From positions 1,307,001 through 1,371,000 of the forward strand of contig JASJOG010000029.1 in the NCBI GenBank assembly GCA_030142905.1: a DNA stretch of 64,000 bases, in the 5' to 3' direction. The notes beneath the pieces were generated by a model that was not told the origin of the DNA, did no database searches, and saw nothing but the letters and a program-made list of their open reading frames with translations. The stretch is from Heliopora coerulea (lineage: Eukaryota > Cnidaria > Anthozoa > Scleralcyonacea > Helioporidae). Below, one piece after another: positions 36,470 through 47,816 of this stretch (the first letter of the stretch is position 1; every line of letters begins with the position of its first letter). The position numbers were made by a program, and so were the translations under genes.

Positions 36470-38145
36470 ACATTATATAGTGATAAGGAGCCAGCTGATA
36501 ATTACAGGGGTATTTCGCTGCTGACCATTCCAGGTAAATGCCAGGAAAGATTAGTATATCATGCAGTGTACGGTCAGGTTATGAATTTTATACACACTTC
36601 TCACCATGGTTTTCTTAAGGACAGACCATACTCTACACAGCTTTTTTTGGTCCAACATGACTGGCTTAAGACTCTTGACATCGGGAACCAAATTGGTGTA
36701 GTTCTCCGTGACCTTTCCAAGGCTTTTAACCTTGTTAATCATGATATCCTTCTCTCTAAGTTTTATAACAATGGAGTTCATGGTAGATTATTAGATTGGT
36801 GCTGAGACTATCTTACTAACCGTCAACCGAGAGTGGTGGATCATGAGGCGGTTTTCTCAGGGCTCTTTACTTGGTCCTTTATTTTTTATAGTCTACATTA
36901 ACGATCTACTAGAAGTAATAAGTGAGGGTAGCAATATGCCTTTGTATGCTGATGATAGTAAGATGTATAAGGTGATTAATACACCATGTGATCAATCAGT
37001 ATTTCAGAGAGATCTGGATAGGATATACGATCGGTGTGAAATAAATAAAATGAAAGTCAACACGATGAAGTGTAAGTTTATGAGAATCACAAAGAAGAAA
37101 AGTACTGCGAAAAGCGTCCTGATGATGACTAAAACTTAGTCAAAACGTAGAATTAAAATGATATCGCTTTTCGGAGTTACCGTTGTTGTGGATTTAATTA
37201 GAACACTCAGTGGTTCCTGTAATTAAAATCCAGCCATTAGTGACTATTGCATCAATGCTCGCAAGTTGGAGTGTGTACAGTTACATAAGGACCTGGGTTT
37301 AACTATTAGGTCTCGTTTATCTTGGAATACACACTTAGATGTTATAACTGGCAAAGCCAATAAAGTTCTTGGTTTGGTGAAGAGGACTTCCAGGGTATCG
37401 AAGGACATTGGAACTTTAAGAACATTTTATTGTGGCCTTGTTAGGCCTTTACTTAAATAGTCTTGTGAAATTTGGAATCCATTTACACAGCGTTACGTCA
37501 ATAGGTTGGAGGTTGTTCAATGGAGAGAGACTAAATCCATTCTTAAATCTGCTGATGATTACCCGAGTAGGTTAAGTAAGCTAAATTTACAAAGTTTAGC
37601 TGATCCAACGTATACAAGAGATGTGGTATTTTTATACAATATTATTAATGAACATTATAAAATAGACTTTGTTGACAGGCTCACATTTTGTTCAGATTGG
37701 AAGGTAGGCTATAACCTAAGGACTAATGACTCGCTTAACCTAAATTATGTCCGTAGTAGAACTAACGCTTTTAAATATAGTTATTTTACTCGTATTGTAA
37801 AGGAATGAAATAGTTTACCTAATAGTGTAAAATAAGCCATTGGCCTTCTTAGTTTTGAGAGTAAGGTTGAATCATTCCTGGATACTAAGTAGAGAGTATT
37901 TTTGAATCTTGATTATTTCTAAGCTAGGTATATTAGACTTTCTTGTATTTATCTTTATTACTGATGTGTAGGTATGTGTATATTTACTTACTTTTTAACT
38001 GTTAGGTACAACCTTAGAATTGTGCCTTCCAGCGGATTTTGGTTGGGACTTTCTCTGCTGTAGGTTTGTTACTCCTGTCTTTATATAATTTTGATTTCTG
38101 TACATAGTCGCTGCAGGGTGAATGTTAATGTTAATAAAGTAGAGG
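36470..38145 (+). pseudogene. LINE reverse transcriptase fragment with 3' end, unit C
   Basis: Blocks in order: RT fingers near 36,500, HGFLKDRPYSTQLFLVQHDW, LRDLSKAFNLVNHDILLSK, LLGPLFFIVYINDLLEV, LYADDSKMYKVINTP, DLGLTIRSRLSWNTHLDV and a C-terminal DYPSRLSKLNLQSLADPTY. At least four frame breaks. The 3' UTR runs to about 38,145 with AATAAA at 38,133. Same family as the D copy, which is truncated. 5'-truncated relative to a full LINE. Confidence 0.8.
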
Positions 38146-39014
38146 GGCTTTAAACTTCTCCACACTAAAAAGATTGCCAGTTGCTAGGCTGCATACCTTT
38201 CGATTACTGTTTACATTACTGTAAATTTAGTTTTCAATATGTCTCTCAGGTTTTTGCCAGTGGCGTATCCAGACCAGGGCCCACCCGGGCTCAGGCCCGG
38301 GCGTCAGCTACGAACATGGGTGTTTCCCAAAACATATTTGGAAAATTTAACTGAAAAATGCACGACCAATTTTGAGTAATTTGATTTCAGCCCTTTACAT
38401 TTTGTCCACGAATGGAATTTTTTTGCACTGTTTTTTTCTCCCACGCTAAAAATTTGCGCAATTTGTTTTCATCAATGAGATATCGCGTGGCTTAAAAAGT
38501 AATTTGGAAGATCCGTACGAGTTTAACGCCAATCGTAACCTTCGAATCCAGCTCGGCGCCGCAGCCGTAAAAACGAGAATAACGCCTTCATAATGCAGGA
38601 AATTCTCTTTCAGAGACCCAAGAATTCAAACAGTTTCAGGAGGCATGCCCCCAGACACCTCTAATTAGTGTGCATCCCTGGTGTGGGCATCACAGATTCT
38701 CTGGCTAAGCCACTAGTCTTTGCAGCAATACAGTCGATAAAATTTGCGTAAAAGTCGTTAAAATTTGGAAGTATGTCTCAAATACTTTTTGATACTTTAA
38801 AAAAAATTGAAAGACATGCAGTCCGTCATCCTATGTTCCAATGCGTGAGAAATCTAATGAAATGAAGTTTTATTTGCTACTTGTAGAAATAGTACCATAT
38901 TAGTTTCCTAAAAGGATGGGCAATATTACAATAGCTGTTTCTTATACTTGATATGCTCTTCATGATATAATTGGCGAATAAATGAATGTTTTAATATTTA
39001 CATTTTAATTTTAG
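38146..39014. other. Spacer with possible hAT remnant
   Basis: CAGTGGCGTATCCAG at 38,258 is a typical hAT-type terminus, followed by GGCCC/GGGCCC-rich bases, but I find no matching right end. No coding exon is supported before 39,015. Confidence 0.3.
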
Positions 39015-42000
39015 GTAAAAGTGCCAAACGTTTCGCCTGGTAATCTCTAAACGCGATGGTACAAATACCGAAGGTAAGTTTCATGGCAAACTTTATACTT
39101 TCCTAAACGTACCATGGGCGAGAGCAACTCATAAGTTTACGTGCTCTTTAAATATTTATAACAAGTGCACATGCAGATTAGGAATGACATTTATGACTTG
39201 AAATTGCTCGCTGTGATGATGAATATAGGTCAATAAGTGAAAGGGATGTGTTCACATCAAGATGACGTAAGCTATTTATGTATATTGGCAATTATAACTC
39301 CCACCGGACCTTGCACGCATCAGCTCGTCTATCACATCTATTCCAATCATCCATCAGTCAATCCACTATTCATCACTTAGTCCATTAATCCATCTGTCCA
39401 TTCATCCAATCATCCATCCTTCCATTTGTCTATTCGTACATAAATCCATAAGTCCTTTTATTCATTCATCTATTTTTCCTTTTATTCATCCGTCTGTCAA
39501 TGAATCCGTGTGCCAATCAATCCATTCTTCCATCCCCCTATTCGTCTATCGACTAGTCCACTCGTCCATTCCTCTTTCCATATATTGTAATTTTAGTAAT
39601 ATAATATCTTCCTCCAAATTCATTGGCAAGATTAACCAAATTGTGTATTTTGTTAACGTTGTGTACATTTATTATACGATATTCTACAGAAATGTTTTTA
39701 CACAACTTTAAAGTTTACTAGGTTAAAGAGTAATCAAATACAGTTATAATTGCTAATAAACTTAGAAAAATTAACACCAAAAAAGGGAAAGGTTTTAAAA
39801 CTATTTAGATATTGCTAAGCAAAATTACTTTATGAAGAACCCAAAAATACGGCAAACAAAACTACTGATCAATCATCTGATTAAATTTGTTCAAGGCAAA
39901 AGCTAAACGGCTACATTTAAAGCATTCTGTTGTACAAGCAAAATGATAAATTGTTTATAATTAGATAATAGTTACCTTCCCTTTATGGCAACTACTTTCT
40001 ATAAGTTCAAAATACAAATTCTTTGTCAAATTACAAGAGAGGCAGGAGCGACGTGTGACATTGCATTGGATTGTAATTATGAACTTTCTTAAATTCTGAC
40101 GATCAAACTATTTCTCGACTAATACCTTTCTGCTCCAAGAGCACTTGTGGGTATTTTTTGGTTTCTGGTAGCAATTTCATAGATTTTTGACAACTTTTTT
40201 TGTCTTTTTCTTCTCTTGTGGCTCCTTGTCTCTCCCTTTTTGGAATAAGAAAAGAATTAAAACTCAATGACGAGTTTATACTGAACTTAGCATGTAATGG
40301 AAATCGTTTTTGTCCGTGGAATCACGCCCTCCCGTCGTATGTTTATATATATTGAACTTCGAATGACACGTTTGACTATTAGCTCGCCTGGGCGGGTATA
40401 AATTTGTTTGTAACTATGACACCCATCTTATAAGTTTCGTATCACTCATATGGTGAAAGACTTGAGAGAGTCAATTGTTCATGAATGATAAAAGATATTC
40501 TCTGTGCTCCGTCAAGTGATCATGCATGCAGGAACCGTAACTTGCCACAATTACTTGGTATTAAAAGGTGCTTGGATGACAAAAATGCTAAGTGTTCGGG
40601 AGATGCTTTGAAAAAGTAGTCCTCAAATCAATCCCAGTCGTAACCACCAATATATGACAAACGATTGAATTTTAGATCAACCGTGTCAAATGAGCGTGTC
40701 TCAAACGCAAAAGCAGAGAACAAAGGAGCAACCTAGAAAAAAAACGGTTGCCTGAGATCGAAATGAATGACTACTCTGATCTAACTAAAATATTTGGTGG
40801 AGCAAGGCAACATCCCAAACGACAGAGTTATATAGTGAAACAACCCTCGAAATATTTTGAAGTTAATCTAATTATACCTAGAAGATATCGTTGGCCTCAA
40901 AGCTAATAGAAATTCATGTCACTAATTCTGATTGGTGAGGAGAGCCTTTGAAGTCCATCATTTCACTCTTAATTTTCTGGTTTTTGTAACTTTGGTAAAT
41001 TTTGGGGTTTTTTACAAAGCTGTTGTGAAATGATGTTTTTTCCTCTCGCAAGAGCAACACCCCTCTCGTTCATAAATATTTTCCCAAAGTAATTTAACAC
41101 GGAGGCATAACTGGCCCAGTTAAACTGGGACACTTCATGTGGTGTCTTTGAATGGACGTTAGCAAATTTTGGGGCAGCATCTCTCACATTTAAATTCGTC
41201 GTATTGAGATACCTTGTAGCGGCCCAGAGTTTTTCTAGGACTAGCACACGTCTCTTTACCAATCAAGCAGTTATGACATGGCTTGGAGATGTAAAGGTCC
41301 TCAGTCATTCTCTATGACGAATGAAGATGAATAGTACAAGATACTTCCAAATTTTTCTGCACCTTATCCTTTAGGATGCTGTCAGAAATGCAACATGTTT
41401 GTTAAGGGTACATTTCAATTCAGCTTTCAGAATCACTTCAGAGCATATTAAATTTTGTTATGTTCGATTTGTAGTCACACAGTTTAATCTAAAGCCTGAG
41501 AAAATTACGCTGTGCGCAGAATTCAAAATTAGTTTAATAAAAGCCATAATTACTTCAATGTACTTTTATTATCTCGTTTACCATTAGTGCACATTCTTAA
41601 CGTAACCTGAAATTTTTCAACTTTTCCGCAGAATTTTATACCAGTTTTGCTTTTGAAGCACGAAAAATCATCTCTGAAAAAAGTAACCAACAACTTCATC
41701 AAACTTAATTTTCAGAAAAATTCGATCGTTATTATTGTAATTTTGACTTTTTGATTTTTTGTTTGGTTTTGTTGTAAGCCTTTAATCTTCAAAAAACATG
41801 GCTATTTTGTTTAGAACGTCTAAATTAGGATTGTAGTATTGTTAAAAATTGAAGAATTTCTACGTAATAACTACGTTACCTTTTTACCCATAGAAAAGTG
41901 TAGTGTTTGTAAATTTCATTTATCGCGTCGATTATTGAAAAAAAACAATTAATGATTGGTACTTATTATAAATGGTTTCTGAGATTTTCCGTGCGGACAC

Positions 42001-45000
42001 TTTCCACCTCTCTAATCTCGGTAACTTCAAAAAGCCCAGTTTCTATAAGCCTAAAGTGACGGGAGGCTTGGCGGTTTTTGAGGCAACACCAACCTACCCA
42101 TCTATACACAGTCAATGAATCAATCCAAACATCCATCAATCAATCCATGGGTTTATCTATTCATTCGTTCAGACATCCACCCATCCTTTCAACTTTTAGG
42201 TAGATAATTTTGGAAACTTTTGGCAAAAAGAATACTAAAACACTCGAATTTAAGAAAAGGAATAAAATGTTTCTGAAACCTGTATGTTGGACAGTTTTAT
42301 TAATATTAAACATCTAAGAACGTTCACGATTCTGGTATGATCAAGCTGATTAGATAGGAAAAATTCTTATATGAATACCAAAATTTTTTTCTGACAATTT
42401 TCTTACAAGAAAAATCTAATAATACTATCTTGGCTTTAGACAATCGTAAACTTCTAAACTCAGCTCATGTACATGATGTAATTCTATGACCAAAAGAGGA
42501 TGATCGAAAGCTTTCTGTTTATAGAAAAGAATTGAAGTTCCATGGTTGAATGAATTAAAGCAAGTAAGTATGAATGTAGCAAGAAAGCTCAACGGCAAAT
42601 GCAATGATAGTGCGAGACGAAACTTCAGTGAAAATATCGGGCAAGATATGTTGGATAACAGAAGACTATAACTTTCGATATTTTCTATTGTATACTCAAA
42701 TTAGGATTTTATTAAATTTTAAATGAACGTTTTTTACAATTTTTCCCACTGTGGAAAAATAAACTTCTACATACGTTTTAGCACACCACAGCTTCCGATT
42801 GTATTAACACTAACACGAAGCGTTTACACAAATTTAGATCGACCCCTCTGCATCAGCAGAACTTACTCTTTCCTATACTTATTGATTTATTTCTTTTTAC
42901 TTAAATTCATTTCATTTCATTCTTTTTGTATGATTTTATGTATTGTCTCCTTATAAAATATTTCAAGATTTTTGATGCGAAAACTGAAGAAGGTTTCTTT
43001 CAGGGCACAGCTGGACATAAGGTATGTTGGTTACTGGGGATCGGAATTTCCTAACTCAAAGGTTAGGGAATATCACCCTTCATCAGAAAGCATTAGCCTC
43101 GATTCCTCTCTAAAACTTAGAAATGAGAGTGAGTTTATCGAACGTCTTCATATCGTCCGTGATATCGTCAAGCTTCTATATTTCGTGCGTAACAACCATT
43201 TCATAAAATCTTATAAACATATCATGGCTGCTACACATAGGCATAACCAATTCTGAACATTGTACTGTAGCTTACAATCTCAATCTCCGTAGCTTAATGA
43301 ACATCATCAGAAGTTTGCCATCAGATCGTTGCTACCTGAGACTCCAAAATAGTTTTCTTTTTAGAGTACTGCTTGACGACAGTCGATACTGTGCAAAAAT
43401 AATGTGATTGTTACGAGATTTTATCACGACTGTAGAAGAAAACAATACTTGTTTTCCCAACAATTTTCTGTTTTGGGACGATAAGGCATGTTTTTTATCA
43501 AAAGAAAACTTAAAAATAAAATTTACTAGCCAAAACGCAACAAAAACAGGATACCTTGTGTTGTAAACTAAAAGTGATGTCTAGTTTGAAGGCTTTATTC
43601 AGCTAAATCTCTAAGTGCAAGTAACAACAAAGAACATGGCGACTGAAAGAAAACTGAAATAAGCTGCAGACTACTTTAAGGGTTCATTGTCTGATGTCTA
43701 CAGGCAGCTCAAGTCGATTGTAATGTCTTCGTAATATAATATAGCTAGAACTAATCAGAGTTCAATGAGGCACTAAGTTAATGTGAAGATAGCTCACAAC
43801 ACCTTGCTTTATAACATGGTGGTGAATTGGTCTACAAGAATAAGATGTTATTTCAGAATCATCCTCAGGGTATTATGAAACGAAAACTTAACAATTAACC
43901 GTTATTAATAACGCAATTCGTTTCATAAGATGTTATATATCGTGGTAATGGTGATTATGCTCTAGAGATGCTTACTTTCATCAGATACATTAATACACAG
44001 GTAAATTCGTTAAATAATTTTAAAAATAGCAATTATTTTCTGAGAAACTAAAATGATCTATCAGTATCTTTAGGTAATATTTAAGTGTCAGAGATATCTG
44101 AATATCGCAAAAACAAAGAAAGTCGTGGGAAGATCAATCATTATCACTTTCACATTTTTTCTTTAAATTAAATGAGCTTAATTAAAATCAATGGCTGTTG
44201 GGAATCTGGAGTAATAAAGGAGTTGAGCCTCCAATGAAAATATTTGCACACTAACTATGTCCAAGAAATATATTCCTTGTACAAATCTTTCACGCGTGAA
44301 ATCGCCTTATGAAAATTCATATTTTGTTTGAAATGTGAGTTTTATCAATAATGTTTTGACAATTTTCAGGTTGTTTTTTGAGACCTTAATCATGTCCACA
44401 TTTTAAATTACTGTACAGTGTGCATGTAATTTGTATTGCCTTCGCTTACAAAACTTATTTTCAAATGTTCGTTGAACTTTTTCTGGAAGGTAGCAATAGG
44501 AAATTGTAATAGACTTACATATTTCGGTTATTTACCTGGCAGTATGGACAAGTTTTCCCACCAGTAAATTTTGAGTCTCCTCTGTAACGTTTATTGCCCC
44601 ACCCAGCATGGCAGGCTAGTTACGTACTTGTCTTCAGCTCAAATAAATATTAATTGAGTTAGGTGTAGGTGCTTGTATTCCCAAGAGCGATTTTAATTTC
44701 ATAAATATCCAATCATTTTAATTCTATTTAAATATCAAAATCATCTCATCATTCATAATGTGGGCGGTCATATTGCTGTAGCCATTAAATGGTCTCTTAA
44801 TACAGTTTCACTTTTGTGATACTACTTTTTCAGTTCCGTATGGCAATTGTGAAAACTATTGAAAAAGGAAATAAGATCAAAGAAATGTCTATAGTGCAAG
44901 AATCGGAGGTGAGGAACAAAGTTTACATAAAATCTGATTTATAATTTATATTTCACAGTCAATATGTAGCAGCTTTACAAATCTAACCATATTTCTCAAC

Positions 45001-47816
45001 ATACCACTTTAGGGAATCCACAATTTTAATGATACATCTTTCCGTGTGGCATGGTATTTGGACCTACTTCAAGGAAAAACACAGGTATAAGTTAGAATTG
45101 TATAGTTTGCTGAGATAATATAATTCTTAGTTTTAATAAACAGATATATATTTGGTGACAGCCTAGTCTATGGTTGTAATGAATTTTTTCCACAGCACAC
45201 TTCCAAATAGAAGAATCAAGCTGTAAAAATATCAAATAACCATACAAATATATGCAGTCAGACGGTTCTTTTTTGTATCCCTTGCATCTAGGAATAAAAA
45301 GTATTTGTCTTCACTGCCTGAAATTTGGTAACAATGGCACAGTATTGGCAGTCAATTCAAAATGTAGTTTTCCCAAACCTTTGCCCCACTTCTCAAAAAC
45401 ACTCTAGGATAGGCCAAGATATAGAGTTTGTTTTGATTGATTGATTTTAATTAAATTAATTCCTAATTTTTCCACAAAGTGTTAAAATTAACCCTATTTG
45501 AACTTTGGGGGCCGAATCGGCCCCCACCTGGTATTTTAGTAATATCCCGTCACCGAATGAACAAAATGACATCAAAATTGGTGACTTCTCGAATTCTTTG
45601 GCCAACATTTTGATATATACTTTTAGACCATACCTACACAGCAGTTGCCATGATAACCACAAGTTGAAAGGTCATTTTATTTACTTTTTAAAGTTAGTTG
45701 AATTGCATCTTTTTCCAGACAAAATCTTGTTAATTCTAATTGAATAGTTTTCTTTATTGTAAATTTCTGGAAAAATACGAGTGAAAAACACTAGTATTAA
45801 AAAAATCACAGGTAAAAGCAATGGTCGAGTGACGTAATGATGACGTCACCAAGTGTGAGAACCAGCTAATACTCAATTTTGTTGGGGATTGCACTTTCAA
45901 TATTTCTGCGAAGTTTTATTGAAATAGGCACAATACAAATAAAAAAATTATGGTAGTTAGGCTGATTTGTTCCCTCCCTGCCTTCCTAGGAGCAAAAGTA
46001 TCCCAGCCCAGATGGGGTTAATAACAAGTATATTGAATATTGCACGCTCTCAATGAAGAATACAATTGAAAAAACTGTATAGTAGGACAAATTTGGATCA
46101 CGATCCTTGAAAAAATTGTACATTCTACAGTGGCAGTCAAAAAGAAATACTCAAACACAAGTTGTTTGATTGTTTGAAGCTGGCGAGATTTTGAGGCGTA
46201 AAACAATAGCCTGTACTCTTGGTATTACAAGGCAGTTAATAAAAAGAAAAGTGAGATATTCTCCCACACCAATTGAAGGAGCCGGGACCATTTTTATTGT
46301 GGTTACACTGGATAATCACCATGCGCTCTACGTTCGGCAGAAGTGTATTGTGTAAGCTTGGTGTAGAATCATTTCAAGGCCAGAATCAGGATCATAGGGC
46401 CAAAGCCGAGGATGAGCCTGGAAAATCAAGAAAAGGCGCTGGCGTTGTCAGAAAAAGGCTATTCACAAAGGAGATTTGCTGCTAAAATTGGCTGCAGTCA
46501 AAAACCCATCCGTGAAATCCTTAAAAAGCACCGAATTACTGACAGCATTAAGGACCGCAACATCCCTAGGCGCAACTGAAACCCGGTTGACAGGCAGGAC
46601 CATACCATAATCCGCAAAAGCAAGATGGAACAAAGACAGCTCCGCAGATGAAAACCAAGATGCAGCTCGAGCATGGCATCAGTGTGTCCACATCCACTCA
46701 CCAAAGAAGGTTGCGGGGGCTGGACTTTTTGGTCGCAAACCAAGAAGAAAGCCAAAATTAATTACTCGTCACAAGAAGGCCTGTTTACAGTTTCCACAAC
46801 CATACATGGGCTGGACTGCTGAACAGTGGTCAAGAGTAATTTTCAGTGACGAATCAAAGCTCCTCCTCCACAGGAGGGACGGAAGGGTGTATGTTAGACC
46901 GATAGCTGGGGAAGAGTTTAAGGTCAGTTGCATCCAAGCAACTGTACAACATGGAGGAGATGGAATCATGGTGTGGAGATGCATCAACGCTAGAGGTGTT
47001 GGCTTTCTATCAAAGATGGCAGGACGGTTGAACGAGGAGGGATACATCGATATTCTGGAGAATTCACTGATTCTAACCGCTTATTTGCTGGCAAGCCCCT
47101 GTGGTTGGATCCTGCAACAGGATAATGCCTCATGCCACACCTGCAAACTGGTGAAAGAACGGTTTGGTGAAGAGCAAATCACAGAAATAAATTGGCCGGC
47201 TCAGTCACCCGACCTCAATCCTCTTAAGAATCTGTAGGTTTAAATTATGGCAAGGGTTGCAGACCGAAACACAACAAACTGCAAGGGACTGAGGAGACCT
47301 GTTAAGAGTGCATGGGATGGCATAACACAATCCAAAGTAATGGTTCTAATAGACAGCAAGCCTCGCAGATGCACTGCTGTCGTCAAGACCAGAGGAGGGT
47401 CCACAAAGTATTAGAACTTCATTTATTGCTTCTTTTGACGCGCCTTTTTATGACAAGAATAACATTAAATATAATATAATCATATGTTCTTTATGTGATC
47501 AATCCTTTTTGACTGCCTCTGTATATTCTATCAGGGTTCAGCTCAATAACCAGTCAGTTCACCAGAAGTAGAATTTATTTCTTTATTTTCAAATGTCTCC
47601 TCTTTAAAATTTCCTAAAAATTTAAACTTTTAATGATATTTAAATGAGATAATGATTGATATTTTGTGAATTGCTATAGCTAGCAGCTTACAAGACAAGC
47701 GTTTTAAGAGCTTTTGTGTCGAGGGTTGAATAATTTATATTTTATCTTTAATTCAGATCAACGAAGAAAGCAATGATAAACGAAAGATTACAAAGCCTAA
47801 AAATGCATACAATTAG
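39015..47816 (+). CDS. Candidate six-exon gene, all exons phase 0, unknown product
   Basis: I see six splice-bounded open exons on one strand: 39,015-39,073 (UTR, then ATG at 39,056, MVQIPK), 42,525-42,563 (KRIEVPWLNELKQ), 42,968-43,021 (IFDAKTEEGFFQ...), 44,834-44,908 (FRMAIVKTIEKG...), 45,013-45,084 (GIHNFNDTSFRV...) and 47,757-47,816 (INEESNDKRK..., stop TAG). Donors are GTAAGT, GTAAGT, GTATGT, GTGAGG and GTATAA. Every acceptor ends in AG, most with a pyrimidine-rich run. Every coding exon starts and ends in phase 0, giving about 105 residues. The sum is polar and basic at the end, with no signal peptide, membrane segment or family I recognise. Missed exons are likely in the long introns. 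An alternative start for exon 3 at 43,004 is possible. Confidence 0.45.
39299..39580. repeat. Degenerate (TCCA)n tetranucleotide repeat
   Basis: Irregular CCAT/TCCA/TCAT units over about 280 bases within the first intron of the candidate gene. Open frames across it are artefacts. Confidence 0.85.
42090..42195. repeat. Degenerate (ATCC)n repeat, second patch
   Basis: Short patch of the same kind (AATCCA, CATCCA, ATTCATTC units), also in the first intron of the candidate gene. Confidence 0.7.
43840..43936. mobile_element. Small foldback insertion with 12-bp target duplication
   Basis: The direct repeat ATAAGATGTTAT (43,840-43,851 and 43,925-43,936) encloses about 73 bases. These carry 31 bases identical to the hairpin arm of the 297-bp element at 26,362-26,392 (opposite orientation), and an 11-bp inverted repeat TATGAAACGAA/TTCGTTTCATA. 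It lies in an intron of the candidate phase-0 gene. Confidence 0.75.
46128..47521 (+). mobile_element. Tc1-like transposon
   Basis: Ends CAGTGGCAGTCAAAAAG and, in reverse complement, CAGAGGCAGTCAAAAAG, flanked by TA at 46,126-46,127 and 47,522-47,523. Length 1,394 bp fits the Tc1 group. It sits in the last intron of the candidate six-exon gene. Confidence 0.9.
46412..47237 (+). pseudogene. Tc1-like transposase, inactivated
   Basis: An N-terminal HTH (MSLENQEKALALSEKGYSQ, then RRFAAKIGCSQKPIREIL) is followed by a region with two stops and a frame change. The DDE core then runs from about 46,806: VIFSDESKLLL (first Asp), WILQQDNASCHT (second Asp) and WPAQSPDLNPLKNL. The usual NPIENLW reads NPLKNL followed by a stop, so the catalytic Glu is Lys and the next Trp is a stop codon. 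A Tc1 transposase excises and pastes DNA at TA; this copy cannot. Confidence 0.85.

Noticed and set aside
43276..43350. Degenerate tRNA-like sequence (CTCCGTAGCTTAATG)
   Set aside because: Resembles the SINE A box but has no B box or pairing; could be chance.
45505..45747. 80-codon ORF with a GGGGGCCGAATCGGCCCCC-type palindrome near its start
   Set aside because: Lies in an intron of the candidate gene, no family motif, and the other strand is equally open; probably a dispersed repeat.
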